This document shows positions 36,352 to 48,613 of a stretch of DNA of 64,000 nt, in pieces (within the stretch, counting starts at the first letter, position 1; every line of letters begins with the position of its first letter). The translations under genes were made by a program, and so were the position numbers. Below the pieces are notes generated by a model that was not told where the DNA came from, ran no database searches, and saw only the letters and a list, made by a program, of their open reading frames with translations. Source of the stretch: Byssochlamys sp. IMV 00236 (taxonomy: Eukaryota; Ascomycota; Eurotiomycetes; Eurotiales; Thermoascaceae); assembly GCA_001931875.2 (NCBI GenBank), contig MSJH02000794.1, positions 1 through 64,000 of the forward strand, given 5' to 3'.

Positions 36352-38793
36352 ATGCCTGGCGTTCCATCAAACAGAGCTTGTGAGCGATGTAAACAGCGCC
36401 ACTTGAAGGTCTGCCCCCCTTCGGATGCTGCCGCTATCAAGTATAGCAGCTAAAATGATCTTTAGTGCGATGAGACTCGTCCGGGTTGTCGCCGCTGCGC
36501 TTCAGCAGGCATCGAATGCCCGGGTTATGTCCAGACGCGTAAGTTCATAGATGAGGGAGCCACAGTGCGTCGGCGATATGCCCCGTATCACAGCAATACT
36601 CCCAGGTCAACCACGGCCAGTATGGCTGCAGCGGTAAGTTGCTTTCCATTAGATGAAGAGGCTGAAAACTGACTTCGCGATCAGGCCTCCCGTGAGAAAG
36701 CATCAAGTCCAAAACAGGACTCGAGGCTACGGGCTTCTGATGCAGATCGCCATGTAAAGACATCTGCAGTCGATGCGTCTCAGGCACATCAGAATGGCCC
36801 AGAGAAGGACGCTCTTGGAAGTGAACCAATGGCCCAAAGCAACAATGATCCTACCGCAGATTCTGTGGATTCAGGTAGTACAGGTGCAATCGAACTTACT
36901 GCGCCCACCGCTGGGGATGGTTCCACGAGCTCTCAACTGCCCAGCGAACTTAATGGTACAGTAGCTTTGCCGCACTACGATGAAGGAGACTCTTCTGTGT
37001 TCAATAAAAAGAGCATTATTGGGCCATCAGTGGGCTCCTACAGTGCCGCTCTTCTCAGCCCTCTAGATTCGCTCAGTGCACCATTTGAACCCCCAGCTTC
37101 GTTTCCTGCTCTCCAGACAAATGTCGAAGTGTCAACCCAGAAGAAACTCGGAAATGATCCTTCTGATATTTTGTCCGAACTTATGATTGGGGGCGAGCAC
37201 GAAATGGCTTTCTTGTCCAGGCACTTTTGTGAGGTTCTGGGCCCTTGGTAAGGATGATCCCCCCCGGTCTAGCCAGCTTTGCAATTGACTGACGCCACTG
37301 CAGGTTGGACCTTTTCGACGCGGGGAAGCTTTTCTCCGCATTTGTCCCCATCAGAAGCATCAATAGCTCGATGCTGAAGTACGCAGTTGCTGCGGCAGCT
37401 GCGAAGCATTTGGGGAGGGTCAAGGGAGCAAAATCACTCGTCGGAGGCGGAATGTTTACGAGTCCCGCAACAATGGAAGTATATCCAAATGCGCCAAGGG
37501 TCGATTGGTTCTTTAAAGCTGCCAACTACTATCATCAGGCATTGTTCTACTTGAGACAGTCCCTCCCCGGGTCATTTGCGACCTCTCAATTCTCAGAGCT
37601 CGCGGAGAGTCCTGTTCAGATCATTAGTCAGTGGTTGAGCCTGAATCTGAACGCAATGCCCGTCGCATCCGACTTCAAAGTTAATGGCTCGGTTACTGGT
37701 GCCAAAGTCTTTGACGAAATTCTTCCGACTGCAGCGATATTATCGGTCTACGAGTTCCTTGATCTACCAGGACCGGAATGGGAGACGTGAGTCTTGACAG
37801 TATTCCATATCCCCCAGCTCGTATAGTAACCATGGTCGCAGATATCTGAGTGGTTTGAAGCCTATGGTGGAGTCATTCCAGACGTCACATGTCGCCTTGC
37901 AGTGTAACGCCGCAATCTTTTCGCAGGCTACTAGAGCGGCTTTTTGGGTATTTGCCCGCGAAGACTATCTGGCCGCTTATATAAATAGGACGAAAACACA
38001 ACTAGATCCAGAAAACCTGCCACTTTGGCGAAGCGCGGGGATACCTATCGATGAACAAGGCGTTCTTCGACTAGACAACAGTGTCCCACGCCCTTCTGAG
38101 CACGATTCCCTATTGACTAAGGAAGACATTGCGGCAAATGGATTGGTCTGGCTTCTTTCTAAGCTCATCAATTTTCTGGCGAAAAGCAAGGAGTCGCAGT
38201 TAGCACAATGGGCGACACCCTCGTCGATGATGTCGAGTGTGGACGAACCGCAAATAGCCACGTCTCCACCAGCATATCCCACTACTACCGTCTGGCTACG
38301 ACTGTGTTTCGAGTTTCAGACATGGGTGGAAGGGCTTCCAGAGACATTTCGCCCTTGCGTGCGGATCGAACAACCCAGAGACATGTCTGTACCATCTGAC
38401 ACTGCTCGTCTGCCGTTCCCGGAGATATTCTATAGCCTTCCAATTTGCGCCGCAACGATGCAGCATTTTCACTTCGCTCGAATAGCACTGCTCTTGAACA
38501 GGCCACCTGATGTTGTTTCAAGTGCTAGCACTGCCCGGGATCGTCTACAGGGTTTCCGTGAAGTGACCAAAGAGGTGGAGCATCGCTGTCGAGAAATTTG
38601 CGGAATTGCACTTGGACGACCCGAAGGTGCTGTACGGATTCATATGGTGCAGCCACTGTTTGTCGCAGGACAGTGTCTTGAGAACCCGGAAGAGAGGCAA
38701 ATTATCATTGATCTCCTGCGGGGCATCGAGGCCGATTTTGGATGGTCGACGGACTATCGGATCAAACAACTACAGGCAGATTGGGAGAGATAG
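36352..38793 (+). CDS. Zn2Cys6 fungal transcription factor
   Basis: Exons 36352-36408, 36466-36633, 36685-37247, 37304-37786 and 37842-38793 give 740 aa. The binuclear zinc cluster sits at the very N-terminus with Cys at 10, 13, 20, 27, 30 and 37 (ACERCKQRHLK, then CDETRPGCRRC and ECPGY). The first intron falls exactly before Cys20, a common intron site in this family; its donor is GTCTGC, which is unusual. A low-complexity Ser/Thr-rich linker (about residues 75-190) is followed by the large helical middle region of fungal regulators of the fungal_trans_2 type. No membrane segments are present. It should bind CGG-type sites in the nucleus. It faces the DHA1 transporter gene at 40616-42628 tail to tail, so a regulatory link is possible but not shown. 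Confidence 0.88.
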
Positions 38794-40615
38794 CCTCCAC
38801 TGTTCTCGATACATGAACATCAGACTTGGCTTCTGCCTGAACCATATGCGACGGTTCAACGTCTGTGACCAGCGCCTAATGAGCCATCTGCGGTGGAAGC
38901 CGAATGGCTCGTTCACAAATTGGGCTAAACTGTTCAGATCGTAGCTCCAATCTCTGTGAAATCGCATCATTTTCCGTCAGCGCTTCTAGCGACGTCGATG
39001 TTGCCGAACAGCGATGGATCTACTGCGTCGGGCGTCGTAAGAATGGATCTTATGTCGACCTTTTAGTCGCCAGTCCGTCAAAGGAAGACCCCGCTGAGGC
39101 TAGACATATGGATCTTGCAAAGAAAGACCTCATCCGTTCTGTCCGGCGTTTGGCATATACTGAGCGGAGCGGAAAAGCTGGTGCCCTGTTTCACAGACTG
39201 GCGCTGTCGAGGTGTTTCCGCTTTGTTTGACTACTATCGACTAATCGAATATGGAGTCTGACGGACTATCGTGAGACCCACTGACTATCTATTATTCAGT
39301 AATACGTGCTGCATCCCAGTCGATTGGTGGTCTGTGTTCAGCGCTGAGTGCTCAATAATGAACAGCGGTGAGCATGAGGGTAGCTACCGCTATTATTATT
39401 CCAATATAATCGGGCCCCGCGAGAACCTCCACCAACGGAGTTGGCATGGGTCAGATGGAAGGGTCATCCATGCATCTATCAAGAGCCTTTTTTTTTTTGA
39501 CAGCCGGAATTATATATAGCCGCTATTCCGGTTCTCGTTCTCAACGTTCAAGTATTTTAGTGCCTATCTATTGTACATAGACGGCCCAAACCACGAGTGT
39601 AAAATGGAATCTCTCTACATCTGAGTCAAATGCCACTAGTTATCCTTTATGCTTCCTGAGAATTACTTCTCAAAATCCATCTCCAGAGAGACTACAACTG
39701 GTGGAAAAAGTCTAGGATTAATTACCTCACCGTTTAGAATCTGGATTATATATTCCAGAATCTGATTGGCTCTCAGCGGATCTGAGATCGATCGGACGGA
39801 AGACCCGCTCGGTCCATAATTCCGATCCACCCATTCCATTTCGGGCGATACGCTCCGACGTCAGGAACAACTTGTGAGATGACGTCGAGCTAATGCACAA
39901 CGTCATGTCTTGGTCTAGATTCAATGACACTGTTTTTACCTTTGATATTCATTGTCTGTAAGCTATGGGTCATGAAGTAGTAAAGAGACACGACATGTCG
40001 AGGTGGATAAGCTGAGTTGTTTTGTTGCGTCTTTTTACAAACTGATTTTAGCGACGTCTAAGCTTCTAGGGACCCGCAAAAGGGGGTCGGAGACGCAGCA
40101 AATGAAGTATCAAGTCATACATTATTATTATTAGGATCAGAGCGGGCGCTTTTGTGTTGGGATTCTAGTGATATTTAGTTACAAGATACTTTTAGATTAT
40201 ATTATCTAAAGATAACAGTGCTGTTGCTTATTACTAGGCGCTCTCAGACTGAGATAGTATGAGGAAAAGTAAAGAGGTAAAAAGTTTGTAGATACTCCGT
40301 AGTTTATATTATCATCATCATTAATATTTCCGATGATCTTCCTTTTCGCTCGTGTATTAAGGCCGTTGAATTAGATAGTGCGCATTGAATGTAGTTTTCT
40401 TTCTATTTTTTCTCTTAATGCATACCCCACCATACTAACTAGGCTGCAGAGGACAAAGACGATATTATTATTATTATTCGAGCACGGAGTACTCCGTAAG
40501 CCCGGTGGTACTCGGGCCAAGGGAAAATCATGAAGATATGAGACGAATAAAGGGATAGAAGGATGGTTGTTTGTTTGTTTGTTTGTTTCTTTCTTTCCTT
40601 TCATTCTCACGCAGC
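38794..40615. other. Convergent intergenic region
   Basis: This 1.8-kb stretch lies between the Zn2Cys6 gene (+) and the DHA1 transporter (-). It contains a frame of 109 codons at 38904-39230 (+) that matches nothing I know, AT-rich sequence at about 40100-40470 with ATT repeats and a GTTT microsatellite. No gene is supported. Confidence 0.4.
40567..40590. repeat. (GTTT)n microsatellite
   Basis: About six tandem GTTT units grade into CTTT units immediately downstream of the DHA1 transporter gene. Confidence 0.9.
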
Positions 40616-42628
40616 TCAAACGGCCCCGTCGGCCCCATCTGCCCCTGAAGCCATCCTCCTCCTAGTTCTGCTGCTGCATTGGCTCGCACTTCTGCTTCTG
40701 GTGCCAAAGTATGCTTCCTCAGGACCTGACGTTCCAGACCCACAAGTGGATGCTTCGGTTCCACGCGACCTTCGTTCACTAGCCAAAGTCTGGGCGAACC
40801 GGGAATGCTCGCGGATTTTAGGTCCCCACCAGTAGAATATATAGATAGGAATCGTCACGATGATTGCAATGCATGCCAGGATCGTAGAGGGCCACTCCAA
40901 GTGCAGGCGGTGTCCGATGTTCGAATACACTGTCACCGAATATCAATTTCCGAACTGGCACAGCAGCGCATTGTAAAAAACTTACTCGGCGTCGCATACA
41001 TAGCCGCTATTCCAGCCAGTAGGTCTCTGGCGAGCGCATTACCTCCGGTAGCCGAGGCCGAGTAAGGCCCGTAGCTAGCAACCATATAGTCTATGGTGGC
41101 CATATAGATAGCATACTTGATCACGTATCAGCAATAACACAAAACAACACACTGGAAGTCAACGCAGGAACGTGCACGTACGTTAGCGACTGCGATCAAG
41201 GTTGAGAAGATCATGGGCGCTATCCAGTGTGTGAGTGGAGGTCCTAAGCTTGTCCAGGCAAATCCGAAAAGACCAATCGGTTCAAGTGGGGCAGCTGGTA
41301 GCTACTATTAGTCCTCATAGATATTGGAGAATAGGAAGACAGTAACGGTGCTCACTGAAAAGCAGCCAGTAAAGTCGCGCCTCAGGCTTAAGGGCATCTG
41401 GATCCCTTTCGCGGACTCTGCAATGTCGGTGAATCCAGGGAAGAAATGAGGCGTAAGCCATGAGATATCCGATCATGATCCTGCAACAGTTAAACGTCTT
41501 TTATCAGTAAGGCTGGAGCGAAAGAAACAAGAAATCATCCGGGGCTTACGGGATAAATGCAAGACCTGTATCCACTGGGCCAAAACCCCACTGTTCATAG
41601 ACTAGTTTGTAGGATGCAAGAAAGGTGAAGATAAGAGCATCACTGAAACCGCTAAGAAGTGATAAACAGAGGACGATGGGCTCGCGGACAAACATCACAA
41701 ATGGCCGTGCCCAAATGACCATGACATCCTTGATCCCAATGCGCTTCTCTCTGAGTTCGTCCGCGCTCCAGACATTTTCGCCGTGCTTCCTTCTCCTCTT
41801 AGCTTCTCGGGTGACTAGGATGCTGCATCGCGTCTCCGGAACCCAGAAGTGAAGGAATTGAACGAAGCCTCCAAGGATGAGCTGTATCCAAAAATTCCAG
41901 TGCCAAGTGCAGTATTTTGTTACAAATCCTCCGATAATGGGGGCGAGGGCAGATCCAGCCACGGAGGAAAGAACAATATAAGCAACTGCATATTGTTGTT
42001 CGTCAGGTTCCCACATATCCGCGACCATCCCCAGTGTCACAGAACCGCCAGCAGAGGACAGACCACCAAGACCGCGACATACAATAATGGTTCCGAAATT
42101 CGGTGCAACTGAGCATGGGACTTGCCAGATATTGACGAGGGTCAAACTCATCTGCATAATTGGCCATCGTCCAAATTCCTCGCTCCATGGAGCCCAAAGT
42201 TCGCTTCCAAATGCGTAGGCGACGAGGAATATCATCTGGCCCACTCTTGCAGCCTGCTCAGAAATCGAAAAGTGTGACGACAGCGGAGTGACAACGTTGG
42301 CATAGAGACTTGCATTGAAGTTCATCGAAACTTGGACCGCAAAGATAATGGTGATAATGAGCCATTTCTTCCACTTTGGGAAAGCAAAACCTAGCTTGTC
42401 CCAACAATCTTCTTCTGTAAGTTCGATCTTTCCGTCTGGTCTTTCTGACTTCTCTTGATGAGTGGCGGTTCCATCTGGCCCTGGACCAGCACCATCGGCA
42501 GCACCATCGGCAGCACCATCAGCGGTGCCATCAGCGGTGCCATCAGGAGCCTCTCGTTTGCCCGCATCTTCTGGACGGGTCCGGGATGTATAATGATGTC
42601 CCGCATGGCGGATTGATGACTGTGACAT
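40616..42628 (-). CDS. MFS transporter, DHA1 family (drug or polyamine exporter type)
   Basis: Exons 42628-41550, 41480-41356, 41294-41182, 41115-40986 and 40929-40616 give 586 aa. A hydrophilic N-terminus of about 80 residues contains a degenerate repeat (DGTADGTADGAADGAADGA). About 12 membrane segments follow. The family signature between segments 2 and 3 is present as ELWAPWSEEFGRWP, and the fifth segment has the antiporter-like pattern GSALAPIIGGF. Near the C-terminus are the typical YAIYMATIDYMVASYGPYSA and NIGHRL. Such proteins export drugs, polyamines or secondary metabolites using the proton gradient; the substrate is unknown. The C-terminal tail is hydrophilic and Ser/Arg-rich. It is divergent from a second MFS gene 2.1 kb away. 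Confidence 0.9.
42484..42546. repeat. In-frame tandem repeat in the DHA1 transporter N-terminus
   Basis: Units of 12-15 bp (GCACCATCGGCA and GGTGCCATCAGC on the + strand) repeat in pairs and encode the (D-G-A/T-A) stretch of the transporter's N-terminal tail. Confidence 0.8.
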
Positions 42629-44743
42629 AACGTGGCCTTATCTTGTCCGTAATATATGGATTGTAGAGAGGTATATAAGGTATGGTTCTGATGACCCGAC
42701 TAAGACCAGGCCATCCTGAGTATACTGAAAATGAAGGTGGATGATGCGAGGAGTATATAGAGACCCACGAGCGTCCTGTGGGAAAAGAGGCAAACGGTCT
42801 AGAATACCCCCAGATTTCATAGTTTGCAGTCTCGATATCTCCACTGGATGGAATGTCCCAGCAGGACGGTTCTTTTGACGTCACGAGCCACAACTAGAAT
42901 TATTGTTTCCAGGGGGCTTCTTGAATCCTTCGATGTGGAGTGATTCTCCGGACGCTCCACCTAAACTATCCACGATATCTCCGCATCCCGCTTTTACTTA
43001 TTCGATGAGCTGAATAAGCGACAGGTTCGCAATCCTCTCCCGGCGTTGACAGACATGGTAAGAAGTGCCCTGGGATGAAGACCATCGACTAGTCAACAGA
43101 CCATCCCCAAGCATCAAATCGGATGAAAGCGACTCTGTCTGTAATCTAGAAATACCCGATTCTGATAGCCCCCCACTGCTGTCTGTCGAAACTATCCATT
43201 GTCTAGCTGTATGCATTTTGTAGTGAACTGATAATTTGAGAGGTAGCCTCAATCTCTGGAAGAGAATGTATCTGACATTTGCCTAGATCTGTTTCTCGCT
43301 GGCGCGTATGTTGACGATGAGTTAGGCAGTAGAGTCCAAGTCGTATTTATCTGCGTGTAGCCGTTTCAAACAGTCTTAGCGCGAGGAAGTTGAAGGATCA
43401 GTGATCTCAAGAAAGGGACATCCAATAAGAATCGACAGACTATGATAGGTCGAGAGGCCCAATGAGAAGCTCGTCTAATGCTTTCCTAGTCAGAGCTGGG
43501 CGGAAAAGTTCCGGGAGTGTCTTCGTGGCGCGTGAAGGGTGAGTGACGAGCATGACAGCGATCCCGCAGACTAGAACAGCTTCTAACATGGAGCCCGTGG
43601 TAAATTGCCGAACAACTGGTCATTGGCTCGGCAATTCGACTCTATTGGTAGACTGGAGAGTCTGAGGCGAATCATGGCCAGATGGACACTGCGGGCAACA
43701 AACGCGGGGAGGATATCTCCCCCGTGCGGGATTCATCTCCGTGGGGCTCGCCCAGGAAGGAGAAAGAGAGAGCAAAAAGTCACTCATAGACGAAGCTAAA
43801 CTCGTTTATATCGCCCGGAAGACAAGCTTCGTCGCATATTGAACGTGTAATCGATGATTCATAAGCTGTGAAGGTTAGCAGACTGTTTAGCATCACGAGA
43901 TGCTTCTAACATGCAACTCTCCAGGGGTATCGTAACCTGTCCCAGTATATCTGCGGATCTAGAAGACAATGGCCTTTCTCAGGTTTCTATTTGGTCCTGG
44001 AGATGGATGCACGAGCGGAGACTCCGAGACCTTGAGATGGCTTGCTGCAGGTTAGAAAAGTGAGGTTCTCCAGACGTCACCCATCTGGCTTCTTATTCAG
44101 CGACTTCAGCGACTCTAAGTTGGAGGCTTGCTATTGAAGTCTAGTCCATAGAGTCAGCCATGAGGAAACTTAAGTTGTTGATCCGCTAAATCTTGCGCAA
44201 ATGGATTGACTGCTGGTCTGAACGGCAATTCCGCGTAGAGAAATGCCGTCTCCAGTATGAACTAGTGAGCAGAAGGGGGGTTTTCAGCATCCTGACGTCT
44301 AATCCTCGTGTCGAGAACTGGAGAGATGTGCGAAAATTGGCCAAGAACGCCACGCGTAGTCCTAGCGTGAAGAATTAACGAAGTTTGGGGTTCGGGGACA
44401 GCGGGTCCGGGGGAGATCGTGTTTGGGACTGCGATGCACATCCAACCTGGAGAAGGGGATTCTTCACGCCCCTCAGAGACCCGGATAACCAAGCATGGCT
44501 AGCATATTGTGGGGTGTATGCGTTCAAGCCCCGGCCAGGATGGCAGACAGACATAGTACGAAGTAGATGGAGGTTTAAAGCGATGGCCAGAATCCTGCTT
44601 CCCCGCAACGGTATATACTTAAGGGGCGGACGTCCCCCTGTAAATCGCTTGGAGTGCTTTCTGTCAGAGAAGTGGTTCTCCAACAGAGCGCGCTCTTGCA
44701 TAGGTTAGATTTCGTGAGCTGGAGGGCTGGCTATTTGCCCAGC
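42629..44743. promoter_or_regulatory. Divergent intergenic region between two MFS genes
   Basis: This 2.1-kb stretch separates two divergent transporter genes and must hold both promoters. Only short frames (116 codons or fewer) occur, with no recognisable product. Confidence 0.4.
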
Positions 44744-46807
44744 ATGGAGATGAACTATGACGAGGCGGTAGGTTATCCTCTGCTCTGTGTTTATTGCACA
44801 AGTTGCAATGCTAACTCTCGATAGACTCTTCGCCAGTACGTCGACACTCACTCGTTTGAATGCTGTTAGTTAAAGCTGACACTGTAACAGGTTGGAGGAG
44901 GAATTGGATACGAAGATCTATCCTGGAACAGAAATTATGACAGATGTTGGGACGCATCACTTCGTGAAATCATCTGGGAGGTCAGATCGTGTTCTAGTTC
45001 CTCAGCCATCGAATGACCCTCGCGATCCTCTGGTATGATGATCTCCATTCATGCTGTCGAGAAATCAGAATTGACAACGGAGACTGCAGAACTGGAACAA
45101 ATATTGGAAATTTAGCGCCATGTCCCTGGCAACAGCAGTGTCATTCTCGCAAGGACTTGGACCTCTGGCGCTGGGACCCATGTTCCCGGACCTCATGAAG
45201 TCGTTTGACGCAAGTCTCGCGGATGTAGTCCAATTCACAGGTGTATGTATTCTAATCCTGGGCTTCAGTAACTTTTTCTGGTAAGTCTCCTCCTCTTACC
45301 TTGTGACATTCTGTGTCTAACCGGAAGGTTTCCAAAGGGTCCCTGTTCAAGCCACCTTTGGGAGAAGACCAGTCCTTATCTTCTCCACCCTCATATGCTG
45401 TGTTAGTAATATATGGCGAGCGAAAGCAACAACATATGGAAGCTACATGGGAGCTTGCATCCTCAACGGATTCGGTGCAGGCCCGGCAGAGGTTGGTACT
45501 TCCAGCGGAAAACTCATGTGAACCGCAACGTGACTGAGACATCAATATATAGAGTGCCCAACCGGAAATTGTTGCTGATATTATGTTCCTGCATGAACGA
45601 GGCGCTTACAACACTCTATATTTCACTGCATACTTCGGTTCGCTTATGGTGAGATGGCTTCCCAAAGCTTTGATACAGAGTTGTAATGACTGATTATGTA
45701 CTCTCCTCTAGATCGGTCCAATCATTGCTGGAGCAATGGCCCAACACGTTGGCTGGAGGAGTTTCTTCTGGTTTAATGTGGGATTATTAGGAACTGTCTT
45801 CGTGCTTCTGGTCTTTTTCTTCCCAGAGACGAAGTGGCATCGGGCTCATCCAAATGAACTAAAACACAGCCAAGAAACATCCGTCAGTGTCGTTAACGAG
45901 ACAAACGCCAACGAATCCGATCTGGAGAAACCGACGCAGGTGACACAGGAGAACCTCACGCATGAAGAGACAGTGGAAAGAGACCCATATCTGGGACGGG
46001 GTTCCCCTTCCAAACGGCAGTTTCACATATACCAATTCGATGGGAACTGGATCAAGACATTGCTGTTGAATTTCTGGATCCCGTGGAAGCTCCACCTATA
46101 CCCTATCGTTGAATTCGCAGCGTTCATCGTGTCTTGGGGAGCTAGTTGTTACTTGACTATCAATCTTACGCAGAGCCAGGCCTTCGCGGGTCCTCCATAT
46201 AACTTCTCCAGTCAAACGATCGGCTTCTTCAACTTTGCCGTCTGGATAGGTGCTCTGATCGGCATGGTTACCAACGGTCCGCTATCAGACTGGATCTCCA
46301 TGCGCGCCACGAAGAGGAACCGCGGTATTAGAGAGCCCGAGATGAGATTGCCTGCCATGATTCCTTATCTGATCATTTCCATTCTTGGAAATTTCATTGT
46401 TGCATTTGGTTCTGAATACAAATGGGACTGGAGGGTAAGTCCTACACACTGATAGCATCTGATTGTCATATTCTAACAAGAAGATAATGCAGGTAATTGT
46501 AATTGTCGGTTATACATGTGCCGGGATTCAAGTTGTGGCGCTTCCTGCGATCGCCAGTACGTATGCCGTCGACAGCTACAAACCAGTGGCCGGCTCGATC
46601 TTCGTGACAGTCACGGTCAACAAGAACCTGTGGGGTTATGGGTTTAGCAAGTTCATCACTCCCTGGACTGAGGAGGCTGGATATGTCCCTCCTATTATGC
46701 TCAATATGTGCCTTATGGTGCTCTGGTGTTCATTTGGTGCTGTGTTTTATTTCTTCGGGAAGCGGTGCAGGAAGTGGACGGCGAAATCGGATGTGCATAC
46801 CATGTAA
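44744..46807 (+). CDS. MFS transporter, DHA1-like (HOL1 type)
   Basis: Eight exons: 44744-44767, 44825-44835, 44891-45032, 45090-45280, 45338-45491, 45553-45648, 45712-46434 and 46493-46807, giving 551 aa. The first is 24 nt and the second only 11 nt; together they join MEMNYDEA to TLRQ and the following LEEELDTKIYPG in frame. The core shows about 12 membrane segments, the loop signature FGRRPVLIFSTL, the fifth-segment block IGPIIAGAMAQHVGWRSFFW and a long hydrophilic central loop (about residues 255-320). The C-terminal half has NLWGYGFSKFITPWTEEAG and ends with a short basic tail. It is close to the HOL1-type fungal transporters. Substrate unknown. All junctions keep the frame, so I read it as intact although many introns make it look broken at first sight. 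Confidence 0.85.
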
Positions 46808-47123
46808 TGCTGGACTAGTCTTTGATATCTCAATCTGGAAGCTTAAATGATACGCTCTCTGAAAGGCAATACTTGTGTTAACATATCCTGGTTATATCTC
46901 TGCCCCGTACGGGCTGGTCTAGTAGCACAATGCATGATTGTAACAATGGCCCGCGGCAGTGCTAGTCAACATAGGTCTTTGGACAAATATCATTCCGGAT
47001 TTTATGCGACTGCGTCCATGATTCCTGCGTCTACCGAGGCAGTATCAAAGTTGACAGAAGCAAAGAGGTGCAGGTCTAGATTTTTACCTGACCGAGAGCT
47101 TCCTTAGACACTTTTTTTTTTTT
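46808..47123. other. Convergent intergenic region
   Basis: This 316-bp stretch lies between the 3' ends of an MFS gene (+) and the Mediator gene (-). A T-rich run at about 47111-47123 abuts the Mediator stop codon. No gene seen. Confidence 0.4.
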
Positions 47124-48089
47124 TCAAATATCGTCGTCTTCTGGGTCGTATAGATCGAGATCGAGCGTAGCCTTAGGCTTTGGAGGAGGAGCAGCCGCTG
47201 GTGCAGCACTACTCACGGCAGTCGAACCCACATGCTCTGCAGCCCTTGATGCCTCAGCTGCGTGATTCCTTTCTTCGCTCTGACCCTGCATCTGCACTGG
47301 TTCAGCAATGCCGACTCCTTCAGCTTCCCGCACCAATCTCTCCACCTCCTGATCGGGATCTATCCCTCGATCCGTCGCAGCAAGCTGGACTTGTGCCATG
47401 AGACCCAGTCGAATCCGATCTTCTGCAGGGAAAGGCATCATGTACATCGCTCGCGCCATATTTGCGGACTCGTCTAGCCAGGCAGTTGCGTCCTTCGTGA
47501 CTGCACCGACGGACCGTGCGTTATCTCCTTCAGCATGGTCTCCATTGACACCGGTCATCTCCACGTCTCGATCCGCTTGCTTCTCTTCCTGTAGTCTCTT
47601 CTTGACTAGAGCTCCAGCCGCCGCGTCTGCCGCTGCTTGCTGATTATATCTGCTGATTCGACGGGCAAAGTCAAGCAGTAACTTGTAGTCGACCTCTTTC
47701 CCTCGACTGGTCGATGTGACTTTCTTGTCAGCTTCGTCTGACGCGTAGTCGCTGTCATCGTCGCTGTCGTCGTCGGTCTCGCTCTCGTCCTCGACTTCGT
47801 CACCGCATACAGTAGAAATTTCCTTTCCCACGCCTTCAATATCTCGCACAATCCCCTTAACCCTTTCTTCCAGTTGTTCCGCCTCAGCTCGAAGCTTTAG
47901 GATCTTGGCGTAATTAGCTTGGTGTGTGCGGAGAGTCTCAAGCGCCGAAGACAGCGCATCATCTGCGTCGATTAGAGCGAGTGTTGCGGCTGGAGCACCG
48001 GCAGCAGTAGGCGACGTCGTCAACGAAGTAAGGACACTATTGAGTCTAGCCTCGAGATTATCGAGGCTCGAAAGGACGCGCGCATCCAT
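47124..48089 (-). CDS. med4: Mediator complex subunit 4
   Basis: A single exon of 321 aa. The ATG at 48089 (MDARVLSSLDNLEARLNSVL) is chosen because the frame further up (to 48233) has no ATG. The Med4 layout is visible: an N-terminal coiled coil with ALETLRTHQANYAKILKLRA and EQLEERVKGIVRDIE (about residues 45-95), an acidic linker, then the family block VDYKLLLDFARRISRYNQQ (about residues 132-150) and a further block around WLDESANMARAMYMMPFPAE (about 200-225). The C-terminal 100 residues are Ala/Pro-rich and end with acidic residues. Med4 is part of the Mediator middle module, which links activators to RNA polymerase II in the nucleus. An additional upstream exon cannot be excluded. Confidence 0.82.
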   Translation of the reverse strand: MDARVLSSLDNLEARLNSVLTSLTTSPTAAGAPAATLALIDADDALSSALETLRTHQANYAKILKLRAEAEQLEERVKGIVRDIEGVGKEISTVCGDEVEDESETDDDSDDDSDYASDEADKKVTSTSRGKEVDYKLLLDFARRISRYNQQAAADAAAGALVKKRLQEEKQADRDVEMTGVNGDHAEGDNARSVGAVTKDATAWLDESANMARAMYMMPFPAEDRIRLGLMAQVQLAATDRGIDPDQEVERLVREAEGVGIAEPVQMQGQSEERNHAAEASRAAEHVGSTAVSSAAPAAAPPPKPKATLDLDLYDPEDDDI

Positions 48090-48613
48090 CGCGTGCTCGT
48101 GCTGGATGTTGTGCGCAGGGAAAGCTGGCAGTTCCTGGCTAGGTGTTTTCAGCAGCTCTGTACCGGTAAAGTCGGCTTTAATAGAGCCCTGGGTAAGATA
48201 AAGAAGAGGCCGAGGTGGAAGCTCAATAGCCAATTGAGAACTTGAAGAGCTGTTGTGTATAGAGAAGGCAACTGTGAAGCTGTGGAGAAGGCGACGATGC
48301 GACGGTCGAAGTTGCGGCCGTGCGCGTGTTCCTTTTAATCCCCGCCCGCAACCAGTTACATACCTACAGTAAGTAAGTAAGTTAACCGTGCTCTACACCA
48401 AACCCATTTCTGTTCTCTTAGACATACTTAATTATCCAACTGACAGTTGCTGATATACTTGCACTGTATGGTCGTATGTCTTACTCGTCCGATTTACATG
48501 CTAAATACATTTTGATGGCTCCTGGCCCATTGCAGAAATTAACACGCCCAGATACCGAAACACCCTCCAAACAGTTCATCGCTCCAGAAGCGCCAAATTC
48601 ATACTAGATAGAT
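48090..48613. other. Intergenic region, med4 promoter
   Basis: This 524-bp stretch lies upstream of med4. It contains a short AAGT-type repeat near 48369-48381 (AGTAAGTAAGTAAG). No gene is supported. Confidence 0.4.

Noticed and set aside
38904..39230. 109-codon frame after the Zn2Cys6 gene
   Set aside because: No similarity to a known family and no sign that it continues the regulator; probably chance.
44700..45740. First impression that the second MFS gene is a pseudogene lacking its N-terminal half
   Set aside because: Seven short introns, including ones around an 11-nt exon, give a continuous frame with all expected MFS blocks.
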